Below are positions 16,239-24,332 of a stretch of 64,000 nucleotides of DNA, piece by piece. Source of the DNA: an uncultured bacterium (GTDB lineage Bacteria > Verrucomicrobiota > Lentisphaeria > Victivallales > UBA1829). How positions within the stretch are numbered: the first letter of the stretch is position 1; every line of letters begins with the position of its first letter. Below the pieces are notes generated by a model. The model was not told the origin of the DNA, made no database searches, and saw only the letters and a list, made by a program, of their open reading frames with translations. The position numbers were made by a program, and so were the translations under genes. The stretch lies in assembly GCA_902778895.1 (NCBI GenBank), contig CACYZF010000002.1, forward strand, positions 222,191 to 286,190, given 5' to 3'.

Positions 16239-16484
16239 TTATTCGTAAATCCGCGAAATCGGCGACTGTTCATGTTCGGGGTTTTCTTCGAGCCATTTCA
16301 GGGCTTCTTCGCGCGTCTTGATATATCCGATCTCAACACCTCTTTTCCCGCCGTCGAGTTTGACAAAGCCTCTGTAGAGTTGAGCGTTTTCCGCCGCTTC
16401 CGCGCTTTTCAGCGCACGAACGACCGCGCTTGTGGTGTGTCCTTCAAAACTCGTGATCTTCAAGAAACTGTAGCCAAAGTTCAT
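16239..16484 (-). CDS. Small unknown protein, cassette gene 1
   Basis: 81 residues starting MNFGYSFLKITSFEGHTTSA; basic-acidic mixed, with YIKTREEALKWLEENPEHE near the end. It is the first gene of the reverse-strand cassette: a sigma-70-like promoter lies about 60 bp upstream and GGAAAGGAACAC precedes the ATG. Confidence 0.65.
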   Translation of the reverse strand: MNFGYSFLKITSFEGHTTSAVVRALKSAEAAENAQLYRGFVKLDGGKRGVEIGYIKTREEALKWLEENPEHEQSPISRIYE

Positions 16485-16544
16485 TTTTGTGTTCCTTTCC
16501 CGGCTGTCTGCCGTTGGTTTGCGTTTCTTTGTTGTCGCTATACT

Positions 16545-16572
16545 AATATAGCATCAATAAACCACAAAGCAA
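16545..16572 (-). promoter_or_regulatory. Promoter of the reverse-strand small-gene cassette
   Basis: On the minus strand TTGCTT, 16 nt, TATATT, with GATGC immediately before the -10. The same GATGC-TATATTA arrangement is found upstream of the other reverse-strand phage gene at 22622-22999. Confidence 0.7.
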
Positions 16573-16625
16573 GGCCAAAAAAGAAAAAAAACAGAAAAAA
16601 ATTGATTTTGAGCGAGACGGCGGGC

Positions 16626-16646
16626 GGTTGACTGCACATGCTATTA
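16626..16646 (+). promoter_or_regulatory. GGTTGACT...TGCT motif before connector/tail operon
   Basis: The 21-bp segment starts GGTTGACTGCACATGCTA and lies 20 bp before the first tail-operon gene. It resembles 10040-10060 and 18002-18024. No correctly spaced -10 follows, so it is suggested only as a shared phage regulatory site. Confidence 0.4.
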
Positions 16647-16665
16647 CAGAAAGGAACGGCGATCC

Positions 16666-17103
16666 ATGAAAAAAACGCTCTGGCAAAAGATAGATCAGAA
16701 GGTGGCGAAGATCAAAATCTTCCGAAACACCTGTATCTTCACGCATGAAACCGTAGAAACCGACCTGCAATCCGGCGAAACGAACGTAACGCGGGCATCG
16801 ATCAAACTGAATTGCACCGCGCCGGAAAAGGTGTCTCAACATCTGATCGACAACAAACTGGTGTTCGGCGGAGACATGAGCGTCGTCTTCGATTACCTGT
16901 CCCTGGCCGCCGCGGCGAAGAAAGCGAATCCGCCGCTCGCGTTCAGCGTAGGGACCGGCATCTTCAATCCCGGCGCCGACAAGATCACGTTCGGGGGCGT
17001 GGTGTACGGCATCCGGTCGATCATCCCCCAGGACTGGCAGAACGACATGCCGGGAGCGTACCTCGTGGTTCTGAAACACATTGCGGAAGAGGCGGCGGAA
17101 TGA
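16666..17103 (+). CDS. Head-tail joining/connector protein, putative
   Basis: 145 residues starting MKKTLWQKIDQKVAKIKIF. The beta-rich middle and end (AFSVGTGIFNPGADKITFGG, then WQNDMPGAYLVVLKHI) fit small head-completion or stopper proteins, and the next two genes look like tail-completion proteins. It is the first gene of the forward operon after the reverse cassette; AAAGGAACGG is its ribosome-binding site. The exact family is not recognised. Confidence 0.6.
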   Translation: MKKTLWQKIDQKVAKIKIFRNTCIFTHETVETDLQSGETNVTRASIKLNCTAPEKVSQHLIDNKLVFGGDMSVVFDYLSLAAAAKKANPPLAFSVGTGIFNPGADKITFGGVVYGIRSIIPQDWQNDMPGAYLVVLKHIAEEAAE

Positions 17104-17558
17104 AGTTCAAACTGTCCGACATGAGCGCGGTCTTGAAGTTTCAAAAACTGCCGCTTGACCGCCTGAATTTCGTCAAAAGAGAGGTGGCAAGCGAAGCGGC
17201 AATCAGGCTTGGGAAAAAAGCGCCAGTCCTGACCGGACGATACCGGGCCGGTTTCAACATTTCAATCAACGGCATAGATTTCACCGTTCCAAACCCCGCG
17301 CCAAAGGAGTACATCAAGCATCGAAAAGAATATTACAAATTCGATGAAACCAAAGCGCGAAAGGCATTTGAAGGGGTAACGCTTCAAGTGGACGATGAAA
17401 TCTTCATCTCGAACTCGCTGCCGTATGCCGAAGCCCTCGAAAACGGACACAGCCAACAAGCACCGCAAGGCATTTTCCGTGTCGTAGTACCGGAAGTCAA
17501 GGAAGACATCAAACGATACGCCGGAATCGCGGCGGGCAAAGACGGAGGTTTGAAATGA
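17100..17558 (+). CDS. HK97 gp10-like tail-completion protein
   Basis: 152 residues; start and previous stop overlap (ATGA). Features of the gp10 family: helical N terminus, LGKKAPVLTGRYRAGFNISI (about 39-58), and a late NSLPYAEALENGHSQQAPQG segment (about 106-125). These small proteins join head and tail in siphoviruses. An in-frame extension upstream would run through the previous gene and is rejected. Confidence 0.75.
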   Translation: MKFKLSDMSAVLKFQKLPLDRLNFVKREVASEAAIRLGKKAPVLTGRYRAGFNISINGIDFTVPNPAPKEYIKHRKEYYKFDETKARKAFEGVTLQVDDEIFISNSLPYAEALENGHSQQAPQGIFRVVVPEVKEDIKRYAGIAAGKDGGLK

Positions 17559-17998
17559 GACAGGCAATCGACCTGACAAAAGACGTTCGGAACGAAATGC
17601 GGCGGCGCGTGATCGCCGCGCTCGGTATGCCGAACATGGAAAAACGGTGGCAACTGCCGAACGCTGTCATCAAGAAGCCCGGAAGCGGAATCTGGATCAG
17701 GGAAAGCATCAACGAGGGAAGCGAAGAGGTCCTGACGAACGTGGCCGCCCGTCAATATGCCGTGGTGAACTACGAGGTGTTCTGCCTTGCCGGAAAAGGA
17801 GCGGACGAGGCAGACAACGCGATCCGCATCATCCGAAACGAACTCCCGGTCATCGGCGAGAAATCCATCGTCTACCAGAAGGGCAGACGGCAGGCTGTGA
17901 TCCAAAAAATCGACAAGCCCGCCGGAGGGATTTCGCCGGACGATCCGACCTGGTACAGACGCATGATCTCGTTTACCCTGTACCTCTACAACGTGTAA
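17555..17998 (+). CDS. Tail terminator-like protein
   Basis: 147 residues, overlapping the previous stop (ATGA). Helix-sheet pattern with AVVNYEVFCLAGKGADEADN and a final RRMISFTLYLYNV strand is consistent with the tail-terminator family that normally lies between gp10-like and tail-tube genes, as here. No catalytic function expected. Confidence 0.6.
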   Translation: MRQAIDLTKDVRNEMRRRVIAALGMPNMEKRWQLPNAVIKKPGSGIWIRESINEGSEEVLTNVAARQYAVVNYEVFCLAGKGADEADNAIRIIRNELPVIGEKSIVYQKGRRQAVIQKIDKPAGGISPDDPTWYRRMISFTLYLYNV

Positions 17999-18001
17999 AG
18001 C

Positions 18002-18024
18002 GGTTGACTGGAAATGCTCTTGTA
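18002..18024 (+). promoter_or_regulatory. GGTTGACT...TGCT motif before tail-tube gene
   Basis: Starts GGTTGACTGGAAATGCTC immediately after the preceding stop codon and 48 bp before the tail-tube ATG. Third member of the motif group (with 10040 and 16626). Function inferred only from repetition and position. Confidence 0.4.
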
Positions 18025-18071
18025 GTGTTCAACCGCCGCCATTCTTTTAACCAGAAACAGGAGAAGAAACC

Positions 18072-18479
18072 ATGAGTGCTACCGCACCTACCGCGAAAGC
18101 ATCTGTTCAACAGGCGAAGACCACCTATATTTCCTGGGGGGACTACGATTTCCAACTCACGGGGAACAACACGTTCCGTCCCGGCCTGACCGCCGCGAAC
18201 GAAACGGAGGTCGTCACCAACGTCAAGACCTACAAGACGTACAGCGCGAAGGATTCGATGGAGAACATGACGATCCGCGTCCTGTACGATTCGACCGACT
18301 GGGCCGCCCTGAAAGCCCTGAAGGAGGCCGGAACCGTCAAAACACTCGAAACGAGCGACGGCTTCAGCGCGGACGCGCTGATCGCCGAGATGGCCGAAGT
18401 CTCCGCCGACATCGACGGCCCGATCACGGAGATGGCGATCACGTTCGCATTTCCGTCCGTAGCAGCCGGAACGAACTGA
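18072..18479 (+). CDS. Major tail tube protein
   Basis: 135 residues, beta-rich (TYISWGDYDFQLTGNNTFRP, MENMTIRVLYDSTDWAALK, PITEMAITFAFPSV). Size, preceding tail-terminator-like gene and following frameshifted chaperone are diagnostic of the tail-tube position in siphovirus tail operons. A separate upstream regulatory motif and strong CAGGAGAAGAAACC fit high expression. Confidence 0.7.
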   Translation: MSATAPTAKASVQQAKTTYISWGDYDFQLTGNNTFRPGLTAANETEVVTNVKTYKTYSAKDSMENMTIRVLYDSTDWAALKALKEAGTVKTLETSDGFSADALIAEMAEVSADIDGPITEMAITFAFPSVAAGTN

Positions 18480-18559
18480 AACAACACCGCATCGGGCGCG
18501 TTTTCAAGCCGTTTTTGAAGCGCGTCCGACGCCCAAAAAACAAATAATGAGGTTACAAC

Positions 18560-18976
18560 ATGAGTACGCTTGATCTTTCCCGCCTGAAACCCATTGAACT
18601 CCCCACCAGAGAAATCGAAATCCAGCTGAAAGACGATTTCAAGGTCAACGCCGAGACCGGAGAGAGAACCCCGAACATCCAGAAGATCACGGTTCACGCC
18701 ATTTCCGGCGAGGGCGTCATCGCATGGACCGGCAATCCGAAGAACGTCAAGGAGAGCGTGGAATACGAAGCGCGCGGATGCCTGACCGCCCTTGTCTACG
18801 GCGCGGACATCCCGGAAGAACAAGCGAAGCTGCTGCTCAACTACGACCGCGAAACCGCCCAGAAGATTGCTCTTCACGTGTGGCAAATCACCGGGGAGTT
18901 CTATTCCGCCACGAACGCCGAAAGCGAAACCGCCGAAAAAAACTCCGAGACGGCAGATGTGAGTTCGGGCGACTGA
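18560..18976 (+). CDS. Tail assembly chaperone, short form (gpG-like)
   Basis: 138 residues, alpha/beta with a helical C-terminal half and a disordered Ser/Glu-rich end (SATNAESETAEKNSETADVS). It lies between tail tube and later tail genes. Near its end is A AAA AAC in the correct phase, so part of translation should shift to the -1 frame and make a longer protein, as for lambda G/GT. Confidence 0.75.
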   Translation: MSTLDLSRLKPIELPTREIEIQLKDDFKVNAETGERTPNIQKITVHAISGEGVIAWTGNPKNVKESVEYEARGCLTALVYGADIPEEQAKLLLNYDRETAQKIALHVWQITGEFYSATNAESETAEKNSETADVSSGD

Positions 18977-19359
18977 TCCACGTCTGCCGGAAATGCGGCG
19001 ACCTTTCGCCGCTGTTTCCCCTTTCCCTGAAAACGGTGATCTGGCTTGAAGCTGACGAACGGATCGAAAGGAAAGAACGGTTCGAGGAGAAAAAAATCGA
19101 ATTTCAAATCCGGCAAGACCAACTCGACATCGTTTTGAACTACATGGCAGATTTGAAGCAAATCGGACTGGCGCAAATACCGTTCACGAGCGAGACGGCG
19201 GCAAACGATTTCATCCTCAAACTACCGAGCAACAAAGGAGCAAGGGAAGAGGAACGGAAGAATCTGCGGTGGACCGTGAAACGCAGAAAGCCGGGCGAAA
19301 TACCGGAGTGGAAAAAACAACAACTTCAAGATAACGAGAACTGCCAAAAAACCGGATGA
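18560..19359 (+). CDS. Tail assembly chaperone, -1 frameshift product (gpGT-like)
   Basis: After 128 residues in the first frame, a slip at 18937-18943 continues in the -1 frame from base 18943 to the stop at 19359, adding 138 residues (about 266 in total). The extension contains HVCRKCGDLSPLF, with paired cysteines, and a charged helical stretch (ADERIERKERFEEKKIEFQI). No start codon with a good ribosome-binding site precedes this frame independently, so frameshifting is the simplest way to express it. Confidence 0.75.
18937..18943 (+). promoter_or_regulatory. Programmed -1 ribosomal frameshift slippery site
   Basis: A AAA AAC in the zero-frame phase (codons gaA AAA AAC), the classic X XXY YYZ heptamer. 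Position near the end of a gpG-like gene with a 138-codon open -1 frame downstream is the textbook arrangement for tail chaperones. Confidence 0.85.
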
Positions 19360-19371
19360 AGGTCTGGTTCT

Positions 19372-19415
19372 CCGGGAACGGGTGCTGACCTCATGCCTGT
19401 TCCCGGTTTTCTTTT
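19372..19415 (+). terminator. Terminator-like hairpin in the tail operon
   Basis: CCGGGAACGGG (19372-19382) pairs with CCTGTTCCCGG (19396-19406) allowing one G-U pair, followed by TTTTCTTTTT. It may attenuate expression of downstream fibre genes relative to tube and chaperone. Confidence 0.75.
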
Positions 19416-19430
19416 TCAGGAGATCACAAT

Positions 19431-20531
19431 ATGGCGACAGACAATTTCATTCTTACCGAAACGGCGATCCTGAACGGCGGCCGCATGGACGAAAGCGGGA
19501 AGCGGAGCATCACGAAGCGGTTTATCTACAAAATCGTGGATAACAGCGATGCGAAGCGGAAACGCGCCATTCTCGACCTCGAAACGCTCGTTCCGTCCAA
19601 GGGGAGCTGCATGAGCGACGATTTACGGTATATCCTGAAAACCGCAGAATGGAATTGCCTGGACTGGCAGAAGGAAGCCGACAGATTCTATATTGACGCA
19701 TCCTATCAGCGGGTGTCCGATGATGAAGAAGCCGACAAGCCCTGGCATCTTTCGCCATTCAACATTTCTTTCGACACTGTTGAAGAAGCAATCGGTTTCA
19801 GCATGGCGTATGACCGGAACAACGAGAAAGGTTCGCCGGACAATGTGAAAAATGTTCCGGTCGTCAATTCAGCCGGAGATCCTCTGGACGCAAACACGAA
19901 CGAGATTTTTTCGCAGTTTTCCTTTTCGTACTATCTCGAAAACTTTGATTCCGCCGATGTATTCGAGTTCCAAAACGCCGTCAATGCTTCCCCGCAAACG
20001 CTGTTCGGACACAGTTTCCCTATCGGAACGTTGCTGATCGCCTCGATCTCCGCAGAGGGGCTTGTAACCTACGAGGATGACGGACACACGATCAAATGGA
20101 AGTACACGCAAGTGAACCTGACAATCCGATACAATCCGAACGGATGGGGGCGCTTTCTCCTCGATGTCGGCAACCGGGCGAAGTTCGGCACATCCACAAA
20201 ATCGGAGTTGATCTATCAATACTACGCGCCGATCTACGATGGATCGACCGTTACTTTCGATGAAGTGCCTACCCTGACGAACGCGCAGGGGTACTACACG
20301 GCGAACCGTGAATATCGGGAATGGCTGGCAGAGAACGAGGACGCAAGCGACTGTCCGGCGCAACTGCCGTATGAGTACGCCGAAAACATCCCTCTCGCAA
20401 GCGATGGAACGATTGATCTTGACGCTCTTTTCGGGGTAACACCGTATCCAGAGATTGAATACCAGGAGTACAGGATCAAGAGTTGGAGCGCGCTTGATAT
20501 TCCGTCCACAGTCAAGAGACGTTGGAGATAA
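19431..20531 (+). CDS. Unknown phage tail/baseplate protein
   Basis: 366 residues, mainly beta with aromatic-rich segments (NPNGWGRFLLDVGNR, FSFSYYLENFDSADVFEF), no signal peptide and no recognised catalytic motif. CAGGAGATCACAAT lies before the ATG. It occupies the place where a tape-measure protein would be expected, but it is too short and not helical enough to be one. A distal-tail or baseplate role fits its position before the fibre. Confidence 0.6.
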   Translation: MATDNFILTETAILNGGRMDESGKRSITKRFIYKIVDNSDAKRKRAILDLETLVPSKGSCMSDDLRYILKTAEWNCLDWQKEADRFYIDASYQRVSDDEEADKPWHLSPFNISFDTVEEAIGFSMAYDRNNEKGSPDNVKNVPVVNSAGDPLDANTNEIFSQFSFSYYLENFDSADVFEFQNAVNASPQTLFGHSFPIGTLLIASISAEGLVTYEDDGHTIKWKYTQVNLTIRYNPNGWGRFLLDVGNRAKFGTSTKSELIYQYYAPIYDGSTVTFDEVPTLTNAQGYYTANREYREWLAENEDASDCPAQLPYEYAENIPLASDGTIDLDALFGVTPYPEIEYQEYRIKSWSALDIPSTVKRRWR

Positions 20532-20534
20532 AAA

Positions 20535-22625
20535 ATGCCGATTCCTGTCCTGAATGACAAACAGATGGTCGCGCTGAAAAGCGTGTTGAACGGCGGGAAG
20601 GTTATCAACCTGACTGGCGGCGGTGCGAAAAGCCCCCGTCTGCCTACGATGCCGGAAGAAGGAAGCACGACCATAAACGTGGGGAGTTCTTATGACGGTC
20701 CGTTTGCTGTCGTTTCAAAGGGAAGTACGGTTATTTCGTCCGGCGGTACAACCTATGATGCGGTTCAAGTCCATATCAGCAGCGGAGCGATCAGCGTTGA
20801 CGAATGGCGGTTATACTCCCCGTCTTTTGGTGACGAACACACTTTCTATGCCCTGCCGAACGACAACGATTTATACATGGAGATTCTAACTCCGCATGGA
20901 GATTTTCTGCCTATTGCATCGTCCTTTCCGGGCATTAGTGGGACAAGATTCGCATACATCTCTTTCCCTCACTCAACACGCCCGGCACACGTGGAAGGGA
21001 TTCAATCCATCAAACTGGCGGAAAACAGAGGCGGAAAGATCATCCAAATACAGCATGGGGAGATTTCGGATGTCCCCTGGCTTTACACCCCAGATTACGC
21101 ATCGTCTGCCGGAACAGCGAAGTATGCTTTGAGCGCGGGCTACAAAGGTCCGTTCCATGTCGAGATCGCAAGCCTCGATGTCAATGTATCGGAAGGTGGA
21201 TGGCAAGGAACGCTACACATCTTCGACAATACCGATTCCGATGCAAATATCAGCTACCGTCCGAGTGCCGGGCGTATCGTTCAGGGGGGGACGCATACTG
21301 TCATTGAAGGCGGCTATGAAGTCCCGTTTTCAGCACCGGAAATCGGAACAAAAACCGCAGATGTCAACGTCTATCTTTATGAAGATTCGGACGGCTTCAA
21401 ATATCGCGCGATCCCGCAGGGGGATTCTTATGAGTTTGACGGATTCTTCACGCGCCTTGCATTCATTCAGGGCGGCGTTCAACTACGGCAAACGCAATAC
21501 GGCGATATTGTTGATGTTGATGTCGGAGGCTCAACGGTAATCAACAGCAGTTCGATCTACAGCAGTACCATTGTTCATTCGAGCAGTATCACAAGCGACA
21601 TTCACACCAGCACGGTCTATTCGAGCTCGATCTATTCCAGCACAATCGTCAATTCCAGCACGATCGTCAATTCCAGCACGATCGTCAATTCCAGCTCGTT
21701 TGCGCTCGAATACAAGGGGCATTTCTGCGTTTCCGGCGCGATTGAAAGCGCGGGAACTCCGCAAGAGGCTTTCATTGCCACGGTGTACGACGGGACGCAT
21801 CCAACCGCGAACGTGGCCGGAGAAATCATTGTCGGGAACACGGTAAGCCATGCCGGAAAGTCCTCTTTCCCTTGCCCGATTGGAAGCAGTGTTTATCTTA
21901 TCGGCACGGTGAGCGGGAACAGTGTTTCGGTGGAGTACAGCGCGTGCGGGGCGGCTCCCTCGGTTCAGGAAAACCAGTTCTATACACAGATCGCATGTAA
22001 TTTCGGCGGCACGATGACGCAAATGCAATACGGGGATATTGTTCAGCCCGTCAAGGTCGGCGCGACGGGCGTAACTCGCCTGATCGCCGGAACGCCGAAT
22101 GTTACTCTTTCCCCGGAAACCGGAACGGGTGAAGTTACAATCAATGTTACAGGCGGATCAGGCGGCGGGGGCGGAAGCCTGTCGTATGTTTGCATTGGGG
22201 AAGAGCCTGATACCGAAACTGGAATCATAAACGCCCAAGCAAACACGGCGTACTTTATCGCGGTTTTCGGAGACTTGCACCATGACGAGGAAGATGGTTA
22301 TATCTGCCAGTATTACTATACGGTGGATTACAGTGTTACACCGCAAGTCTATACAAGACACAAAACCGATTATAACGATTTGGAATCTTACTCTGCTGGA
22401 TATGGATATAGCATGGAGCTTGTTCTTCCCGCACCAAGCGAGGACAGCATTATCGAAATATGCCTGTTTGCCTATACATCCGTATTGATTTCATCCACAA
22501 AGCCGATTCGCAATTATCAAGGCACTCCGCCTATTAACCAACCGTACCCGATCACAAACAGAAATGTAAAGTTTGTCTATATCGCGGAGGATCAAGGCGG
22601 AACGTGGTACATGTACGGGAACTAA
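20535..22625 (+). CDS. Large repeat-containing tail fibre protein
   Basis: 696 residues. Three related modules each start with (Y/S)(K/D)G-x-F (SYDGPFAVV, GYKGPFHVE, EYKGHFCVS) and end with a Q-x-G-(D/E)-I motif (IQHGEISDV, TQYGDIVDV, MQYGDIVQP). Between modules 2 and 3 lies a Ser/Thr/Ile-rich six-residue solenoid (YSSTIVNSSTIVNSS) encoded by 18-bp tandem repeats. A Gly-rich linker precedes a C-terminal beta domain. This is a typical trimeric fibre design with knob and triple-helical shaft; the receptor is unknown. Its stop overlaps the convergent gene by 4 bp. Confidence 0.75.
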   Translation: MPIPVLNDKQMVALKSVLNGGKVINLTGGGAKSPRLPTMPEEGSTTINVGSSYDGPFAVVSKGSTVISSGGTTYDAVQVHISSGAISVDEWRLYSPSFGDEHTFYALPNDNDLYMEILTPHGDFLPIASSFPGISGTRFAYISFPHSTRPAHVEGIQSIKLAENRGGKIIQIQHGEISDVPWLYTPDYASSAGTAKYALSAGYKGPFHVEIASLDVNVSEGGWQGTLHIFDNTDSDANISYRPSAGRIVQGGTHTVIEGGYEVPFSAPEIGTKTADVNVYLYEDSDGFKYRAIPQGDSYEFDGFFTRLAFIQGGVQLRQTQYGDIVDVDVGGSTVINSSSIYSSTIVHSSSITSDIHTSTVYSSSIYSSTIVNSSTIVNSSTIVNSSSFALEYKGHFCVSGAIESAGTPQEAFIATVYDGTHPTANVAGEIIVGNTVSHAGKSSFPCPIGSSVYLIGTVSGNSVSVEYSACGAAPSVQENQFYTQIACNFGGTMTQMQYGDIVQPVKVGATGVTRLIAGTPNVTLSPETGTGEVTINVTGGSGGGGGSLSYVCIGEEPDTETGIINAQANTAYFIAVFGDLHHDEEDGYICQYYYTVDYSVTPQVYTRHKTDYNDLESYSAGYGYSMELVLPAPSEDSIIEICLFAYTSVLISSTKPIRNYQGTPPINQPYPITNRNVKFVYIAEDQGGTWYMYGN
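21635..21688 (+). repeat. 18-bp tandem repeats in fibre gene
   Basis: Three consecutive copies of TTCCAGCAC(A/G)ATCGTCAA, the last two identical, encode the hexapeptide NSSTIV repeated in the fibre shaft; degenerate copies lie on either side. Copy number could change by slippage, altering shaft length. Confidence 0.85.
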
Positions 22626-22999
22626 AGCTCTTCTGCGTTGTCAAACTCCGGGTGCGGAGTTGGCTTCGGCGGGTGAGCATAGTCCCAGCGGTTGATCGCC
22701 AGACTGATCGCGACAACGAACTTGACCTGATCGCCATGCTGCCGGAAGGAACATTTCTTGTAGATTTCCTCGCGCCCAAATTCCGCGAGATGCCGCCCTT
22801 TCTCGGAGAGAATGTTCATCTTGGCGTAAAGCATCGTGTAGTGCGTCCGAACAAGCCCCCAATGGGATTCATAGATAATCAGCCATTCCAAACCGTCGCA
22901 ACTCCCCTTGATATATCGGAGGTCTTCAAGCAACGATCCTTCAATGGTGTTTTCCGAAGCCGGGAACGGTATCGGTTCAGGCGGGTATTCGATTGGCAT
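22622..22999 (-). CDS. Unknown phage protein next to the integrase
   Basis: 125 residues starting MPIEYPPEPIPFPASENTIE; a helical central region (LLEDLRYIKGSCDGLEWLII, then RTHYTMLYAKMNILSE). It has its own promoter (TTGACT-N16-TATATT) and lies between the convergent fibre gene and the integrase, a place where phages carry lysogenic-conversion or moron genes. No domain recognised. Confidence 0.65.
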   Translation of the reverse strand: MPIEYPPEPIPFPASENTIEGSLLEDLRYIKGSCDGLEWLIIYESHWGLVRTHYTMLYAKMNILSEKGRHLAEFGREEIYKKCSFRQHGDQVKFVVAISLAINRWDYAHPPKPTPHPEFDNAEEL

Positions 23000-23029
23000 G
23001 TCTGCTTTCCTTCGTGGTGGTGGAGAGGT

Positions 23030-23057
23030 AATATAGCATCAAAGCGCGGAAAGTCAA
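23030..23057 (-). promoter_or_regulatory. Promoter of the reverse-strand gene beside the integrase
   Basis: Minus strand TTGACT, 16 nt, TATATT with GATGC directly before the -10; about 30 bp upstream of the ATG at 22999. It shares the extended -10 arrangement of the cassette promoter at 16545-16572. Confidence 0.7.
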
Positions 23058-23064
23058 CCGCATT

Positions 23065-24300
23065 TTACGGGATTCGGTCGAGAGCCTTTTTCATTGCCTC
23101 GACGCGGGCGGCGGTGTAGCCGTAGTGGACGTTCTTGGAATCCTTGTGTCCGATAATGCGCTTGACGATCAGATCGTCTACCCCGGCTTCAATCATCATC
23201 GTCTGGGCGTAGACGCGCCACGAATGATCCTTGCACGATTCACAGCCTGGGATGCGCTTTACAGCGCGGTTATACCGTTTCTGCCCCGCTGATTCCCGGC
23301 GGCGTCCATCCTCGCGGAAAACGCACGTCTGCGCGGCTTTTTCGACAGCCTCGCGCGTCATGTAAGGCGCGAGTTTGTCGCAAATCGGGATAATGCGGTC
23401 GGAGAACGTTTTCTCAAACTCCTTTGAGATTTTGAAACACCTGTACCCTTCAACGTCCACGATGCCGCAGTTTTTGTACCCGGCGAGACATGCCTCAACC
23501 TCGCCAACGCGCATTCCGGTGTAACGCTGTATGCGGGGGATCAACGTCCATTTCGGCAGGGCGCGCATTGCTTCATCCGCCTTTGAGGGGGGAATGATCG
23601 GGGTGTTCGCCTTGCGGACGGTCGGCAGATCAATCGTGAAGTTTTCAACGACAAAGCGGCTGGAAATGATGCCGTCTTTGATAAGCCAACGGAGAAACGA
23701 GCGGAAGATCGAGAAGATATGAAAGATCGTCGTCGGGGATTTCTCCTTGGAAACGAGATGCTCCCGAAGATGAACTGCATCTTGCTTGGTGAGGTGCGCG
23801 ACCTGTTTCTTGCCGCCGATGATCCGGGCAACGAGGCGGATGTACTCGGAGTATTTTTCAATCGTAGCCGGGCGGTACTTTGCGGAACTGTTCATGTACT
23901 CAACGTAGCGATCCGCCGCGGCTGTGAGCGTGATCCCGTCCGATGCTTCAATAATCGAGGTGAGCGAGGAAAGATGATTCACGGCTTCACCCTCTGCATC
24001 GATGATCGAGCGTCCGATCTCTTCCAGGGCATGAATGCCGGAGTTGAGCGCGAGAACCGGAACAACGAAGCGATCCCGGATCGATGCCGCCACGGCGAAA
24101 TCTTTTGTGAATAGGCTTTGGCGGATAAGTTTTCCGCCGAAGCGGGCGGGGACGCGAAAGACGAGGTGGTACACGCCTTTTTCGTCCCTTTTGAGGTACT
24201 TTTCATCATGTGAAGGGCGGGGAGACATAGACTTGATACCCTTGATTTCTTTCTGTTCCAGTATCAAGTTTATATCACGAATGAGGCTTTGTAAATCCAT
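23065..24300 (-). CDS. int: Tyrosine recombinase, phage integrase
   Basis: 411 residues from the ATG at 24300 (GCGGAGATAG upstream). The open frame extends further back through the tRNA gene, but that part is non-coding. Catalytic residues: Arg264 in TGMRVGE, His359 and Arg362 in DHSWRVYAQ, His385 in IIGHKDSKN and Tyr393 or Tyr395 in VHYGYTAAR. An Arm/core-binding N-terminal half includes LTAAADRYVEYMNSSAKYRP. It catalyses site-specific insertion and excision. It lies 33 bp from the 3' end of tRNA-Ser, which implies integration into that tRNA. The gene points away from the tRNA. Confidence 0.95.
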   Translation of the reverse strand: MDLQSLIRDINLILEQKEIKGIKSMSPRPSHDEKYLKRDEKGVYHLVFRVPARFGGKLIRQSLFTKDFAVAASIRDRFVVPVLALNSGIHALEEIGRSIIDAEGEAVNHLSSLTSIIEASDGITLTAAADRYVEYMNSSAKYRPATIEKYSEYIRLVARIIGGKKQVAHLTKQDAVHLREHLVSKEKSPTTIFHIFSIFRSFLRWLIKDGIISSRFVVENFTIDLPTVRKANTPIIPPSKADEAMRALPKWTLIPRIQRYTGMRVGEVEACLAGYKNCGIVDVEGYRCFKISKEFEKTFSDRIIPICDKLAPYMTREAVEKAAQTCVFREDGRRRESAGQKRYNRAVKRIPGCESCKDHSWRVYAQTMMIEAGVDDLIVKRIIGHKDSKNVHYGYTAARVEAMKKALDRIP

Positions 24301-24332
24301 AACTATCTCCGCATAAGTGAAAAGTAAAAATA

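Noticed and set aside
16085..16273. 62-codon reverse frame in the small-gene cassette
   Set aside because: It overlaps the better-supported 53-codon gene at 16045-16206, which has a proper ribosome-binding site; the 62-codon frame has none.
21635..21688. CRISPR array
   Set aside because: The 18-bp repeats are in frame inside a fibre gene with no spacers. No CRISPR array was seen anywhere in the window.
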